This document shows, in pieces, positions 34,194 to 45,253 of a DNA stretch of 64,000 nt. Location: the NCBI GenBank assembly GCA_050946275.1, contig JBMNUM010000003.1, forward strand, positions 60,437 through 124,436, read 5' to 3'. Origin of the DNA: JBMNUM01 sp050946275. Its GTDB lineage: Bacteria > Actinomycetota > Coriobacteriia > Coriobacteriales > CADBOM01. The translations under genes were made by a program, and so were the position numbers. Position 1 is the stretch's first letter. Each line of letters opens with the position of its first letter. The notes beneath the pieces were generated by a model that saw only the letters and a program-made list of their open reading frames with translations, was not told where the DNA came from and searched no databases.

Positions 34194-34511
34194 ATGGTGC
34201 TTGGTGCGATCCTGCTTGGCGTGGTCGCGGGCATCATCGGCTTCCTCCCGTTGCGATTCGCGCTCGCGTCGTCGTCGAAGCACGGCGACACGACGATGAA
34301 CCTGGCAATCTACGCGCTGGGCTCGTTCGTAATCTCGTTGGTCATAGTGGCGGTGCTGCTCTTCGTATGCTCCCGCGTGGCGAAGGGCATGGTGCTGCCG
34401 TTTGGCGTGTCGGAGATACTCGCGCTCATCATCGTGACGTGCGTGTATGTGCTCCGCCGCAACCGCTCCCATGCGAAGCGGAACGATGACGAAGAGGGGA
34501 GGAATGCCTGA
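34194..34511 (+). CDS. AtpI/AtpZ-like small membrane protein at the head of the ATP synthase operon
   Basis: 105 residues with three hydrophobic segments (VLGAILLGVVAGIIGFLPL, NLAIYALGSFVISLVIVAVLLFVC, and VSEILALIIVTCVYVL). It ends in a charged tail (HAKRNDDEEGR). GGAGG precedes the ATG and the stop overlaps atpB by one base. Its position and size match AtpI, a c-ring assembly factor, but sequence motifs are too weak to decide. Confidence 0.65.
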   Translation: MVLGAILLGVVAGIIGFLPLRFALASSSKHGDTTMNLAIYALGSFVISLVIVAVLLFVCSRVAKGMVLPFGVSEILALIIVTCVYVLRRNRSHAKRNDDEEGRNA

Positions 34512-35302
34512 TGGGTCAGAGCGCCCTGCAGAAGTTTGTGGCCGAAGCCCAGGGTCTTTCCGGGGAGTTCGAGTCGCAGGCCGTGTTCTCCATCGGCGGC
34601 TGGAACATCTCCCAGTACACCTGCTACATGTTCATAGCGTTGGCCGTCGTCTTCCTGGTTGTCCTCGTCGGCGGCCGCAAGCTCCGCCTCGTTCCGGACA
34701 ACAAGTTCCTCAACACGCTCGAGTACGGCTACGACTTCGTGCGGAACGGCATCGCCGAGAACGTCATCGGCAAGGGCTTCGAGCGCCACGTGCCGTTCCT
34801 CGCGTCGCTGTTCTTCTTCATCCTGATCGCCAACTTCATCGGACTGATCCCGGGTGCCAAGGCCATGGCCGGCACCATCAGCGTCACCTGGGCGCTATCG
34901 TGCATATCGTTCGTCTACTTCATATACTGGGGCCTGCGCGAGCTGCACCTCTGGGGCTACATCAAGAGCCTCGTGCCGGCGGGCCTGCCCAAGCCGATGA
35001 TCCCGATCATCTGGATCCTCGAGCTCTTCTCGACGGTCATCCGCGTGCTCACGCTGGCCGTCCGACTCTACGGCAACATGCTTGCCGGCCACATGGTCCT
35101 CGCGGTCTTCTCGCTCGCGACGTCCATCTTCCTCACGACAGCCATCGCGCAGATGAACTTCATCACCGGCCTGCCGGCGATCGCGTGGTTCCTTCTGCTG
35201 CTGGTCATGTACGCGCTCGAGACGCTGGTCGCGTTCCTGCAGGCCTACGTCTTCACGATCCTGTCGGCCTCGTACGTGGGAATGGCAATCCACCCGCACT
35301 AG
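34511..35302 (+). CDS. atpB: F1Fo ATP synthase subunit a
   Basis: 263 residues with about five to six helices. The essential Arg is Arg185 in TLAVRLYGNMLAGHM, and ETLVAFLQAYVFTILSASYVG carries the conserved Glu/Gln near the C-terminus. It forms the proton half-channels against the c-ring. It is read with the AtpI-like gene by overlapping start and stop. Confidence 0.96.
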   Translation: MGQSALQKFVAEAQGLSGEFESQAVFSIGGWNISQYTCYMFIALAVVFLVVLVGGRKLRLVPDNKFLNTLEYGYDFVRNGIAENVIGKGFERHVPFLASLFFFILIANFIGLIPGAKAMAGTISVTWALSCISFVYFIYWGLRELHLWGYIKSLVPAGLPKPMIPIIWILELFSTVIRVLTLAVRLYGNMLAGHMVLAVFSLATSIFLTTAIAQMNFITGLPAIAWFLLLLVMYALETLVAFLQAYVFTILSASYVGMAIHPH

Positions 35303-35408
35303 GCACGGGATCCGGGCCGGGGCGCGGCCCATCCGCCGTCTGCGCGACGGTGGCGCTAGATAGGTGAATTTCGAGGATAAGCCTCGAGTTCGATAAAGGG
35401 AGGTAATT

Positions 35409-35630
35409 GTGGGAGAACTGACGATTGTGCTTGCGGCTCTGAAGGTTGTTGGCTACGGTCTCGCAGCCATCGGCCCCGGTATCGGTATCGGTATCGCTAC
35501 CTACGGCCTTTGCGTTTCCGTCGCACGCCAGCCCGAGATGAAGGGCGCCCTCATGGGTTACTTCTTCATCGGTGCGGCAATGTCGGAGGCACTCGCATTG
35601 CTCGGCTTGGTACTCTTCTTCATCGGCTAG
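35409..35630 (+). CDS. atpE: F1Fo ATP synthase subunit c
   Basis: 73 residues, two helices. The first has GPGIGIGIATYG (22-33), the loop ARQPEM, and the second carries Glu60 in GAAMSEALALLG. The surrounding residues are those of a proton-type ring rather than the Na+ type. GTG start with AGGAGG-like GGGAGGT eight bases upstream. The 106-bp gap before it may hold a start signal for extra expression of this high-copy subunit. Confidence 0.96.
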   Translation: MGELTIVLAALKVVGYGLAAIGPGIGIGIATYGLCVSVARQPEMKGALMGYFFIGAAMSEALALLGLVLFFIG

Positions 35631-35684
35631 CGCGGATACCAGCTTGAATCCGTGTACGTTGATTGAAGAGGAGGTGAGCAGTTG

Positions 35685-36290
35685 ATGTTTGGCAAGACGT
35701 TCATGCGGCGCGCCACGGGCGTGGTCGTTGCGGCCGGCGGCATTTTCGCCGCATGCCCCGCATTCGCATTCGCAGATGAGGGGGGCGGCATCTCGGCTAT
35801 CCTGCCGAAGATGGATGAGTTCATCCCGATGCTGATCGCGTTCATCATCCTGTGGGTCATCCTTGCTAAGTTCGGCTGGCCCCTCTTCGAAGGCATCCTG
35901 AACAAGCGCGAGAACACGATCCGCTCCGACCTCAAGAGTGCTGAGGAGAGCAAGATCGAGAGCGCGCGCCTGCTCGAGGAGCGCAGGGGACAGCTCGAGT
36001 CCGCGAAGGCCCAGACGTCCCAGATCATCGTCGAGGCGCGCCAGTCGGCGGAGGCCCTGCGCACGAACATCGAGGAAGAGGCTCGTGTGGAGGCCCGTTC
36101 GATCATCGAGAAGGCGAACGCCACCATCGAGGCCGAGCGCAAGGCGACGGTCGAGGAGCTGCAGCAGTCCATCGCGGACATCTCGACGGCCGTGGCAGAG
36201 CGCCTGATCGGCACCGATCTGAGCGACGAGGAGCATCGCCGCATCATCGAGCGCTACGTCAAGGAGGCGGGGAGCCTGAATGCCGGCTAA
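35685..36290 (+). CDS. atpF: F1Fo ATP synthase subunit b with an extra N-terminal hydrophobic segment
   Basis: 201 residues. The normal b-subunit membrane helix is FIPMLIAFIILWVILAKFGWP, followed by FEGILNKRENTIRSDL and a long charged helix. Before it lies a first segment of about 25 residues (MRRATGVVVAAGGIFAACPAFAFA) that looks like a cleavable signal peptide or an additional helix. AGGAGGTG precedes the ATG. The stop overlaps atpH by eleven bases. Confidence 0.93.
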   Translation: MFGKTFMRRATGVVVAAGGIFAACPAFAFADEGGGISAILPKMDEFIPMLIAFIILWVILAKFGWPLFEGILNKRENTIRSDLKSAEESKIESARLLEERRGQLESAKAQTSQIIVEARQSAEALRTNIEEEARVEARSIIEKANATIEAERKATVEELQQSIADISTAVAERLIGTDLSDEEHRRIIERYVKEAGSLNAG

Positions 36291-36852
36291 TCGGAACATA
36301 GACGACAAGAAGGCCCGCATCTACGCGCAGGCGGTGCTCGACAGCGCCAATGGGGACCGCGAGATGCTCATCGAGTACTTCGATGAGTTCCGCACGGTCT
36401 TCAACGAGTACAAGCGCGAGAACCGCTTGAGCCGCATCTTCGGCGAGAAGCTCGCAACGCCCGAGAAGCGCGCCGAGATGGCCGAGGCGGCGTTCGAGCC
36501 GTTCGCGCCGGGCATCCGCGAGGTGCTCGTCGTCATGGCGGCCCGCGGCGACTTCGACCTGATCAACTTCGTGGTCGAGGAGTACAAGTTCATGGCCGAA
36601 GACCAACTCGGCGCGATCTTGGTGACGGTCACGACGGCCGTCGAGCTCGACGACCATCTGCGCGGGGTGATCACCGACAAGCTCGAGAAGGACTTCGGCC
36701 AGGATGTCATCATCCGCGAGTTCGTGGACAAGAGCATCGTCGGCGGGATCATCATGAGCGCGCATGGCAGGACGATCGATGCGAGCATCGCAACGCAGCT
36801 TGAGAAGGCACGTGCCGCACTTGCGGCTTCTCCCGTGGGAGGTGAAAGGTAA
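36280..36852 (+). CDS. atpH: F1Fo ATP synthase subunit delta
   Basis: 190 residues. Typical delta pattern: ARIYAQAVLDSA in the N-domain, FGEKLATPEKRAEM, and the C-terminal REFVDKSIVGGIIMSAHGRTIDASI. It bridges the b stalk and the alpha3beta3 head. Overlaps atpF and is two bases before atpA. Confidence 0.94.
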   Translation: MPANRNIDDKKARIYAQAVLDSANGDREMLIEYFDEFRTVFNEYKRENRLSRIFGEKLATPEKRAEMAEAAFEPFAPGIREVLVVMAARGDFDLINFVVEEYKFMAEDQLGAILVTVTTAVELDDHLRGVITDKLEKDFGQDVIIREFVDKSIVGGIIMSAHGRTIDASIATQLEKARAALAASPVGGER

Positions 36853-36854
36853 CT

Positions 36855-38432
<1,578 letters not shown>

Positions 38433-38443
38433 GCGGATGATAG

Positions 38444-39403
38444 ATGGCTAATCTCCGTGCGATAAAGAAGCGAATCAACTCCGTCCAGTCGACGAGGCAG
38501 ATCACGCGCACCATGGAAATGGTGTCGTCTGCGAAGATCCGTCGCGCAACGGAGCGGGTCGCCGCCGCGACGCCCTACGCGCTCGCGATGGAGGAGATGC
38601 TCATGAGCATCGCCGCCGGCGGCGGTGGGTCGCCCCATCCGCTGCTCGAGGTGCATGACGAGATCGACCACATCCTGGTCATCGCCATCACGTCGGACCG
38701 CGGACTCGCCGGAGCCTTCAACTCGACGGTCATGAAGCGCTGCGAGAAGTTCATCGACAGCTTCCACGAGCTCGGCGTCAAGGTCGACATAATCGCGTGC
38801 GGCAAGAAGGCCATCGCCCATTGCGCGTACCGCAACTACGAGGTGCTGCGCTCCTACAAGGACCTGTCCGCAGACCCGACGGCCGACCAGGTCCGCGAGA
38901 TCGCGGAGGTCTGCGCCGCGCTGTACGTGACGGGCGACCTCGACGAGGTCTACATCGTCTACAACCACGCGCGCAACGCGGCCGACCAGGATCTCTACAT
39001 CGACAAGGTCCTGCCGATCCAGCCTGACAAGGGCATCCGCTTCTCCCGCGCCGACCTCGACGAGGAGCAGGCGGAGGAGCTGGAGCGCCAGGAGCGCGAG
39101 AACGCCGAGCGCATCGCCGAGGAGCGCAAGACCGCGAAGGCCGGGTTCGAGTTCGAGCCCGACAGCGACGCGGTGCTCACGTCGCTGCTCCCCGGCTTCC
39201 TCGAGACGACGATCTTCCACGCGCTGCTCGACTCGGCTGCCGCCGAGCAGGGCGCCCGCCGCAAGGCCATGAAGGCCGCGACGGACAACGCGACGGAGAT
39301 GATCGACACGCTCACGAGGGTCTACAACCGTGCGCGCCAGAGCAGCATCACCACCGAGATCACCGAGATCATCGGCGGTGCGGCGGCTGCAGAAGAAGAG
39401 TGA
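38444..39403 (+). CDS. atpG: F1Fo ATP synthase subunit gamma
   Basis: 319 residues. Starts MANLRAIKKRINSVQSTRQITRTMEMVSSAKI and ends TEMIDTLTRVYNRARQSSITTEITEIIGGA, the two coiled-coil arms of the rotor shaft. An acidic stretch near residues 205-240 (DLDEEQAEELERQERENAERI) is longer than in many homologues. Short gap to atpA. Confidence 0.97.
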   Translation: MANLRAIKKRINSVQSTRQITRTMEMVSSAKIRRATERVAAATPYALAMEEMLMSIAAGGGGSPHPLLEVHDEIDHILVIAITSDRGLAGAFNSTVMKRCEKFIDSFHELGVKVDIIACGKKAIAHCAYRNYEVLRSYKDLSADPTADQVREIAEVCAALYVTGDLDEVYIVYNHARNAADQDLYIDKVLPIQPDKGIRFSRADLDEEQAEELERQERENAERIAEERKTAKAGFEFEPDSDAVLTSLLPGFLETTIFHALLDSAAAEQGARRKAMKAATDNATEMIDTLTRVYNRARQSSITTEITEIIGGAAAAEEE

Positions 39404-39475
39404 TGAAAAGCTTCCGCCAACCTGCGCTGCGGGGCGGCGGGCAAGCGAAGCTTGTATAAGAGAGGGACTTGAGAC

Positions 39476-40884
<1,409 letters not shown>

Positions 40885-40885
<1 letters not shown>

Positions 40886-41295
40886 TGGCTGAGCCGTTCA
40901 AGTGCGAGATCGTCACCCCCGCGAGCTCGGTCTTCGAGGCCGAGGCGACGTTCGTCGTGATTCCGGGTGCGGCTGGTGAGATGGGTGTGTACGCGAAGCA
41001 CGCGCCCACGGTCACCACGCTCAAGCCGGGCGGGCTGAAGGTCGTCCTCGAGGACGGCAAGGAGATTCTGTACGCCGTTTCGGGTGGCTATGCCGAGGTC
41101 GACGGCGACCAGGTCATCGTGCTGGCGAACCGCGCGACCGACGTTGCCGAGCACGACGCCTCGTCCGTGCGCGACGAGATCTCGCGCCTGCAAGGCGAGC
41201 TGGGCGCGCTCGATGATGGCGACCCGAACGGAATCCCGCTCCGCTCCGACATCGAGTGGTACGAGCTGATCCAGCACCTCCTGGAGCGCAACTAG
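40885..41295 (+). CDS. atpC: F1Fo ATP synthase subunit epsilon
   Basis: 136 residues. The N-terminal beta sandwich reads FKCEIVTPASSVFEAEATFVVIPGAAGEMGVYAKHAPTV (in parts: EIVTPASSVFEAEATF, GAAGEMGVYAKHAPTV); the C-terminal helical part is shorter than in E. coli. Last gene of the operon, followed by a palindrome and a strong terminator. Confidence 0.95.
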
Positions 41296-41340
41296 AATGT
41301 GACAATCGCGGTGGCCGTGTTCGTCACCTCCAAGTAAACG

Positions 41341-41376
41341 AAAGGCGCCAGCCGGAAAGATTCGGCTGGCGCCTTT
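41341..41376 (+). terminator. Terminator of the ATP synthase operon
   Basis: AAAGGCGCCAGCCG pairs perfectly with CGGCTGGCGCCTTT around AAAGATT; the stem closes with AAA/TTT, so it can work in either direction. A near copy lies at 42077. Confidence 0.88.
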
Positions 41377-41400
41377 GCTTGTGCGTTTAACGCGGCCGGG

Positions 41401-41437
41401 GCCGTGACAATCACGGTCGGCGTGATTGTCTCACGGC
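41401..41437. repeat. GTGACAATCACG palindrome (family B)
   Basis: GCCGTGACAATCACG is inverted as CGTGATTGTCTCACGGC around GTCGG. A related one is at 41299-41327 directly after atpC (GTGACAATCGCGG...CCGTGTTCGTCAC). Confidence 0.75.
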
Positions 41438-41452
41438 TTGCGGTGACTTACC

Positions 41453-41627
41453 GCAATCAGCAACCCCGCATTTCGGGCGGCGACGTGGGGTTTGCTGACC
41501 GCCCGCACGGCAACGGCAATCAGCAAACCCGCATTTCAAGCGGCGATGTGGGGTTTGCTGACCGGAGGTCGGGCAACACCAATCAGCAAACCCGCATCTC
41601 GAGCGGCGATGTGGGGTTTGCTGACCA
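41453..41627. repeat. Tandem GCAAACC hairpins, array 2
   Basis: Three hairpins (41453-41502, 41515-41565, 41579-41627), each GCAATCAGCAAACCCGCA then a 10-12 base loop then TGTGGGGTTTGCTGACC, with a 62-63 bp period. The first has a base lost (AGCAACCCC). The array lies just before the third 4+2 element. Confidence 0.9.
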
Positions 41628-41679
41628 CGCTTACGACGGGCGGCGGAGTATGGCCGCCGAGCCAGACCCCTGTCGCCGT

Positions 41680-41940
41680 CCAAAAATGCGGGGTTGTCGA
41701 AAATGGGAGCGCCCGCGCACGTTTTCGCAGCTCGCCTGTCTCAAAATGCGGGGTTGTCGAACTCGAATCTTTCCATCCTGTTCAAAAATGCGGGGTTGTC
41801 GAAAAGATTATGTCTCAAAATGCGGGGATGTCGAAAAATCTGGAGCGTATCGCTTTCGACATCCCCGCATTTTCGTACACGGGAAGGCTATTTCCTTGCA
41901 AGGCAGGCCTGGTTTTCGACAACCCCGCATTTTGGGGCAG
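41680..41940. repeat. 4+2 repeat element, copy 3
   Basis: Direct-unit cores start at 41687, 41747, 41789 and 41821. Inverted-unit cores end at 41869 and 41929. Spacings are 60, 42, 32, 48 and 60 bp. Linker sequences are recognisably those of copy 1 (for example GCGCACGTTTTCGCAG versus GTGCACGTTTGCGCGG, and CTGGAGCGTATCGCTTTCGAC versus CCGGAGCGTTCCGCTTTCGAC, given in parts), so the whole block is a homologous dispersed element. Confidence 0.92.
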
Positions 41941-42076
41941 GCAGACTCGGACCCCTGCTGGGTCGGCGCAGGCTCGTGCGTGGCGCAAGAGGAGGCTTCG
42001 ATGCCCAGACTCGTCGGGAGTGCTCCTCGCCCAGGCTGAAACGAATAATGCGGTCCGTTGAGGCTGAGGCAAAAAG

Positions 42077-42111
42077 TAAGGCGCCAGCCGAAACGTTCGA
42101 CTGGCGCCTTT
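42077..42111. terminator. Second copy of the ATP-operon-type terminator, near the NhaC gene
   Basis: AAGGCGCCAGCCGA and TCGACTGGCGCCTTT (one mismatch) around AACGT. With the following 60 bp, including a GTGACAATCACGG palindrome at 42139-42168, it is an imperfect direct repeat of 41341-41450. It may terminate the NhaC gene coming from the right as well. Confidence 0.7.
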
Positions 42112-42178
42112 GCTTGTGCGATAGACGCGGTTGGGGTCGTGACAATCACGGACATGTGACTGTCACGCGGCTTGCGGT

Positions 42179-43801
42179 CTATGCCTCCTGGGGCTCCTCG
42201 GCGGGTGCTGCTGCACCGGCGGCCAGGGCCGCGTCGGCCTCGGCACAGGCCTTGAGGTACTTCTTGCCCACGGTGAGGCGCAAGACGAATAGCACCGCTA
42301 TCGTCATCGCGATACCGATGATCAGGCAGATCACCGCGTTTTGCAGGAAGCCCGCGATGATGAAGTTCACGAACGAGACAGCCGCCATCGTGAGGACGTA
42401 TGGCAGCTGCGTCGACACGTGTTCGACGTGATGCACGTTTGCTCCCGCCGATGCCATGATCGTCGTGTCCGAGATCGGCGAGCAGTGGTCGCCGGCGACG
42501 GCACCCGCCAGGCAGGCGGAGATGCCGATGGTCAGCAGCGTGGGCTGGCCGGCGAAGATCGGCAGCACGATGGGGATGAGGATGCCGAACGTGCCCCAGC
42601 TGGTGCCGGTCGCGAAGGCCAGGCCGAGGGCGACCAGGAAGATGATCGCCGGCAGCATCATGTACAGGCCGGCAGCAGCGCCCTCCATGAGGCCGGCGAC
42701 GAAGATGTCGGCGCCGAGCGCGGAGGTCATGAGCTTGAGGGTGAGGGCGAAGGTGAGGATCAGCATCGCGGGGACCATGGCCTTGAAGCCCTCGATGAAG
42801 CACCACGTCGCGTCCTTGAAGTGGATGACGCGGCGGCAGAGCAGGTAGATGAACGAGACCACGACGGCGATCAGCGAACCCCAAGGCAGGCCGACCGACG
42901 CGTCGGTGTTACCGAATGCGACGGCGACATTGCCGTAGCCCTCGGCACTCGGATCCCAGTAGCCGCCGACATAGAGCATGCCGATGATGCAGAACACGAT
43001 GAGCACGATGATCGGAATGAGCATGTCCCACAGGCGCGCCTTCATGTTGCTGACGGTCTCCTCGTTGCCGAGCGAGCCGGACACGCCGTCGCGGTAGGCG
43101 GCTATCTCGGACTTGGCCATGGGGCCGTAGTCGAAGCCCATGATGACGATGCCGATGACGAACACGATGGTCAGCAGCGAGTAGAAGTTGAACGGGATGG
43201 CCTGGATGAACAGCTGGATGCCGGAGATGTCGCCGATGTCGGATGCGGTGGCGGACACGGCGGCGGCCCACGACGAGATCGGGGCGATCATGCAGATCGG
43301 CGCGGCGGTGGCGTCGATGATGTAGGAGAGCTTGGCGCGCGAGACCTTCTGGCCGTCGGTCACGGGGCGCATGACCGCGCCGACCGTGAGGCAGTTGAAG
43401 TAGTCGTCGATGAAGATGAGCACGCCGAGGATGAACGTCGCGATCTGCGCACCCACGCGGGAGTGGATGTGCTTGGCGGCCCAGCGACCGAACGCGGCGG
43501 AGCCACCGGCGCGGTTCACGAGCGCCACCATGATGCCGAGCATCACGAGGAATATGAAGATACCCGCGTTCCACGAGTCGCTTATGGCGGGTATGAAGCC
43601 GACGCTCGCGGCCGAATCACCTTCTCCGACCGTGCCTCCTATGATGTAGTTGATGGTGTTGACCGGGTCGCCCATCGCGAGCAGCAGCGCGCCCACCAGG
43701 ATGCCGACGAACAGCGAGATGTACGTCTCCTTGGTGATGAGCGCCAGCACGATGGCGACGATGGGCGGCACGAGCGCCCAAAACGTTCCAATGAATTCCA
43801 T
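42179..43801 (-). CDS. NhaC family Na+/H+ antiporter-like transporter
   Basis: 540 residues with about twelve hydrophobic segments. It starts MEFIGTFWALVPPIVAIVLALITKE after GGGAGGGGTC. Features of the NhaC/MalP-type family: IFIFLVMLGIMVALVNRAGG, FIDDYFNCLTVGAVMRPVTD, SRAKLSYIIDATAAPICMIAPISSWAAAV, and GDHCSPISDTTIMASAGANVHHVEHVSTQLPY. Likely exchanges sodium (or an organic ion) for protons. The C-terminal 15 residues are an Ala/Pro-rich tail. Single-gene unit. Confidence 0.92.
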   Translation of the reverse strand: MEFIGTFWALVPPIVAIVLALITKETYISLFVGILVGALLLAMGDPVNTINYIIGGTVGEGDSAASVGFIPAISDSWNAGIFIFLVMLGIMVALVNRAGGSAAFGRWAAKHIHSRVGAQIATFILGVLIFIDDYFNCLTVGAVMRPVTDGQKVSRAKLSYIIDATAAPICMIAPISSWAAAVSATASDIGDISGIQLFIQAIPFNFYSLLTIVFVIGIVIMGFDYGPMAKSEIAAYRDGVSGSLGNEETVSNMKARLWDMLIPIIVLIVFCIIGMLYVGGYWDPSAEGYGNVAVAFGNTDASVGLPWGSLIAVVVSFIYLLCRRVIHFKDATWCFIEGFKAMVPAMLILTFALTLKLMTSALGADIFVAGLMEGAAAGLYMMLPAIIFLVALGLAFATGTSWGTFGILIPIVLPIFAGQPTLLTIGISACLAGAVAGDHCSPISDTTIMASAGANVHHVEHVSTQLPYVLTMAAVSFVNFIIAGFLQNAVICLIIGIAMTIAVLFVLRLTVGKKYLKACAEADAALAAGAAAPAEEPQEA

Positions 43802-43911
43802 GACCCCTCCCTTTGCGGAGCAAGCACTCCGTTTAGCTATAGCGTTCCAATTATAAATGCGTACAGCTATCGGGGGCAACAAGGGGAGGACGCGACAGCG
43901 ACGGCGACCGC

Positions 43912-44015
43912 GGAACGCTCCCCGGGGGAGCGTTCCAACCTGCGGGGGAGCGCTCCAACCTGTCAATCAAGGCGGGGCTGATTGACAGGTTTGCGGCACC
44001 TGTCAAACAGGTGCC
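43912..44015. repeat. Cluster of three palindromes upstream of NhaC
   Basis: GGAACGCTCCCC-G-GGGGAGCGTTCC (43912-43936) is a perfect family A palindrome, followed by a degenerate second half. TGTCAATCA...TGATTGACA (43961-43987) and GGCACCTG-TCAAA-CAGGTGCC (43995-44015) follow. A half-copy of the family B palindrome is at 44025-44040. Confidence 0.8.
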
Positions 44016-44043
44016 AGCGACGGCGACCGTGATTGTCACGCCC

Positions 44044-44457
44044 TCACAGGTTGATGTCATGCCAGGTCTCGAGGCGCAGACCCGGTATGCGCTTGAACTC
44101 CTTGACGTTGCGGCTGACGAGGATGCCGTGGTTCGCCATGGCCGTGGCCGCGATGAGCAGGTCGTTCGGCCCGATGGTGCGGCCCTTGCGCTTCAGCTCA
44201 TTGCGGATGGCGCCGTAGACCACTGCGCACGTCGCGTCGAAGGGGAGGATCTCGTACGGCTGCAGGAGGCGCTCCACGAGCAGTCGGTTCTCCGCGATAC
44301 GCGTGCTGTTCTCAGCGCCGAAGAAGAGCTCGGCGGCCACGATAGCGGGGATCTTGAACGACGAGGGGTCGCTCTTGCGCATCAGATCGTAGGCGTAGGG
44401 GAGGCGGCCGCGCATGATGTCGATGCAGGTGCAGGAGTCGAGAAGGTACATGGCCAC
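44044..44457 (-). CDS. VapC-like PIN-domain ribonuclease toxin
   Basis: 137 residues. PIN-domain acids: Asp7 in YLLDSCTCIDIMRG, Glu43 in IVAAELFFGAE, Asp99 in IGPNDLLIAATAMANHGILVSRNVKEFKRIPGL (in parts). VapC toxins cleave RNA, often tRNA or rRNA loops. It lies three bases downstream of its antitoxin gene on the same strand. Start at 44457 or at the second Met (44451). Confidence 0.9.
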   Translation of the reverse strand: MAMYLLDSCTCIDIMRGRLPYAYDLMRKSDPSSFKIPAIVAAELFFGAENSTRIAENRLLVERLLQPYEILPFDATCAVVYGAIRNELKRKGRTIGPNDLLIAATAMANHGILVSRNVKEFKRIPGLRLETWHDINL

Positions 44458-44460
44458 CTC

Positions 44461-44700
44461 CTAACCGAAGAACTCATCGTCGTCGAGCGCGGGGTCGAGG
44501 GCATCGGCGGATACAGCGAACGTGTCGTCGTCGAGGCAGCCGTACACCTCGTCCCAGTACCCGGCGGGCCACTTGCTCCCGCCGGCGTGCTCGCGGATGA
44601 GCCCTGCGGCATAGCGGGAGAGCGAGACGCCCTCGCGTGCAGCATCGGTGCGCAGCGTGTCCATCTCCTCGTCCTCGAGATAAAGCGAGAGTTGAGCCAT
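44461..44700 (-). CDS. VapB-like antitoxin
   Basis: 79 residues. The N-terminal LSLYLEDEEMDTLRTDAAREGVSLSRYAAGLI has the ribbon-helix-helix pattern of small antitoxins, and the C-terminal half is acidic and tryptophan-containing (KWPAGYWDEVYG, then DPALDDDEFFG), as expected for a part that wraps the toxin. First gene of the pair, so probably autoregulating. Confidence 0.85.
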   Translation of the reverse strand: MAQLSLYLEDEEMDTLRTDAAREGVSLSRYAAGLIREHAGGSKWPAGYWDEVYGCLDDDTFAVSADALDPALDDDEFFG

Positions 44701-44817
44701 GACGACCTCCCGGTGTAGATTCTAGATTGCTACAAGTATAAAATCCAAGTAGAGCGAGTGCAAGCATGGAGGCAACGCAAACGGACCGCGACTTTGGGTC
44801 GCGGCCCGTTTGGGCGC

Positions 44818-44905
44818 CTGCCAAACAAGGCGGGGCCGATTGACAGGTTTGCGGCACCTGCCAAACAAGGCGGGCTGTTTGGAAGGTTAACGTGTTTGTC
44901 AGGTT
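44818..44905. repeat. TGACAGG/CCTGCCAAAC palindrome cluster
   Basis: CTGCCAAACAAGGCGGGGC occurs twice (about 44818 and 44860), alternating with GATTGACAGGTTTG- and GTTTGTCAGG-like inverse halves. Related to the cluster at 43961-44015. It borders the HIRAN gene. Confidence 0.6.
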
Positions 44906-45232
44906 TTAGCGCTTGTCGGTGACGTAGATACCGACTCGCACCTGGTTGCGGGGCTCGGCCTCGGGGTCGACCTGCAGCACGCGCGCCTCGAAGACGTCCT
45001 TGTGGCCGAAGTACGCCATGAGCGCCATGAGCCCGTTCTCCTCGCGCGGGACGTAGCCGAGCTTCGTGCCCTTGTAGCGCAGCTGGATCGCGTTGCGGTC
45101 GTAGGGGTTGTCCGGCTCGGGGACCAGCTTGACCTTCTTGCCGGGGTGGAGCTTGTCGAGCACCAGCGCGCCGTCGTGGTACTTGAAGCCGGCGATGTTG
45201 AACGACGTCACGAGTCTAGAGGGCTTGTACAT
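44906..45232 (-). CDS. HIRAN-domain protein
   Basis: 108 residues from the ATG at 45232, nine bases after AAGGAG; earlier Met codons overlap that site. FNIAGFKYHDGALVLDKLHPGKKVKLVPEPDNPYDRNAIQLRYKGTKLGYVPREEN (in parts: FNIAGFKYHDG, LVPEPDNPYDRNAIQL, LGYVPREEN) is a complete HIRAN domain, which binds DNA 3' ends in helicase-linked homologues. Here it is stand-alone. Separate from its neighbours, with palindromes on both sides. Confidence 0.88.
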   Translation of the reverse strand: MYKPSRLVTSFNIAGFKYHDGALVLDKLHPGKKVKLVPEPDNPYDRNAIQLRYKGTKLGYVPREENGLMALMAYFGHKDVFEARVLQVDPEAEPRNQVRVGIYVTDKR

Positions 45233-45253
45233 TCTTCTCATCTCCTTATCCAT

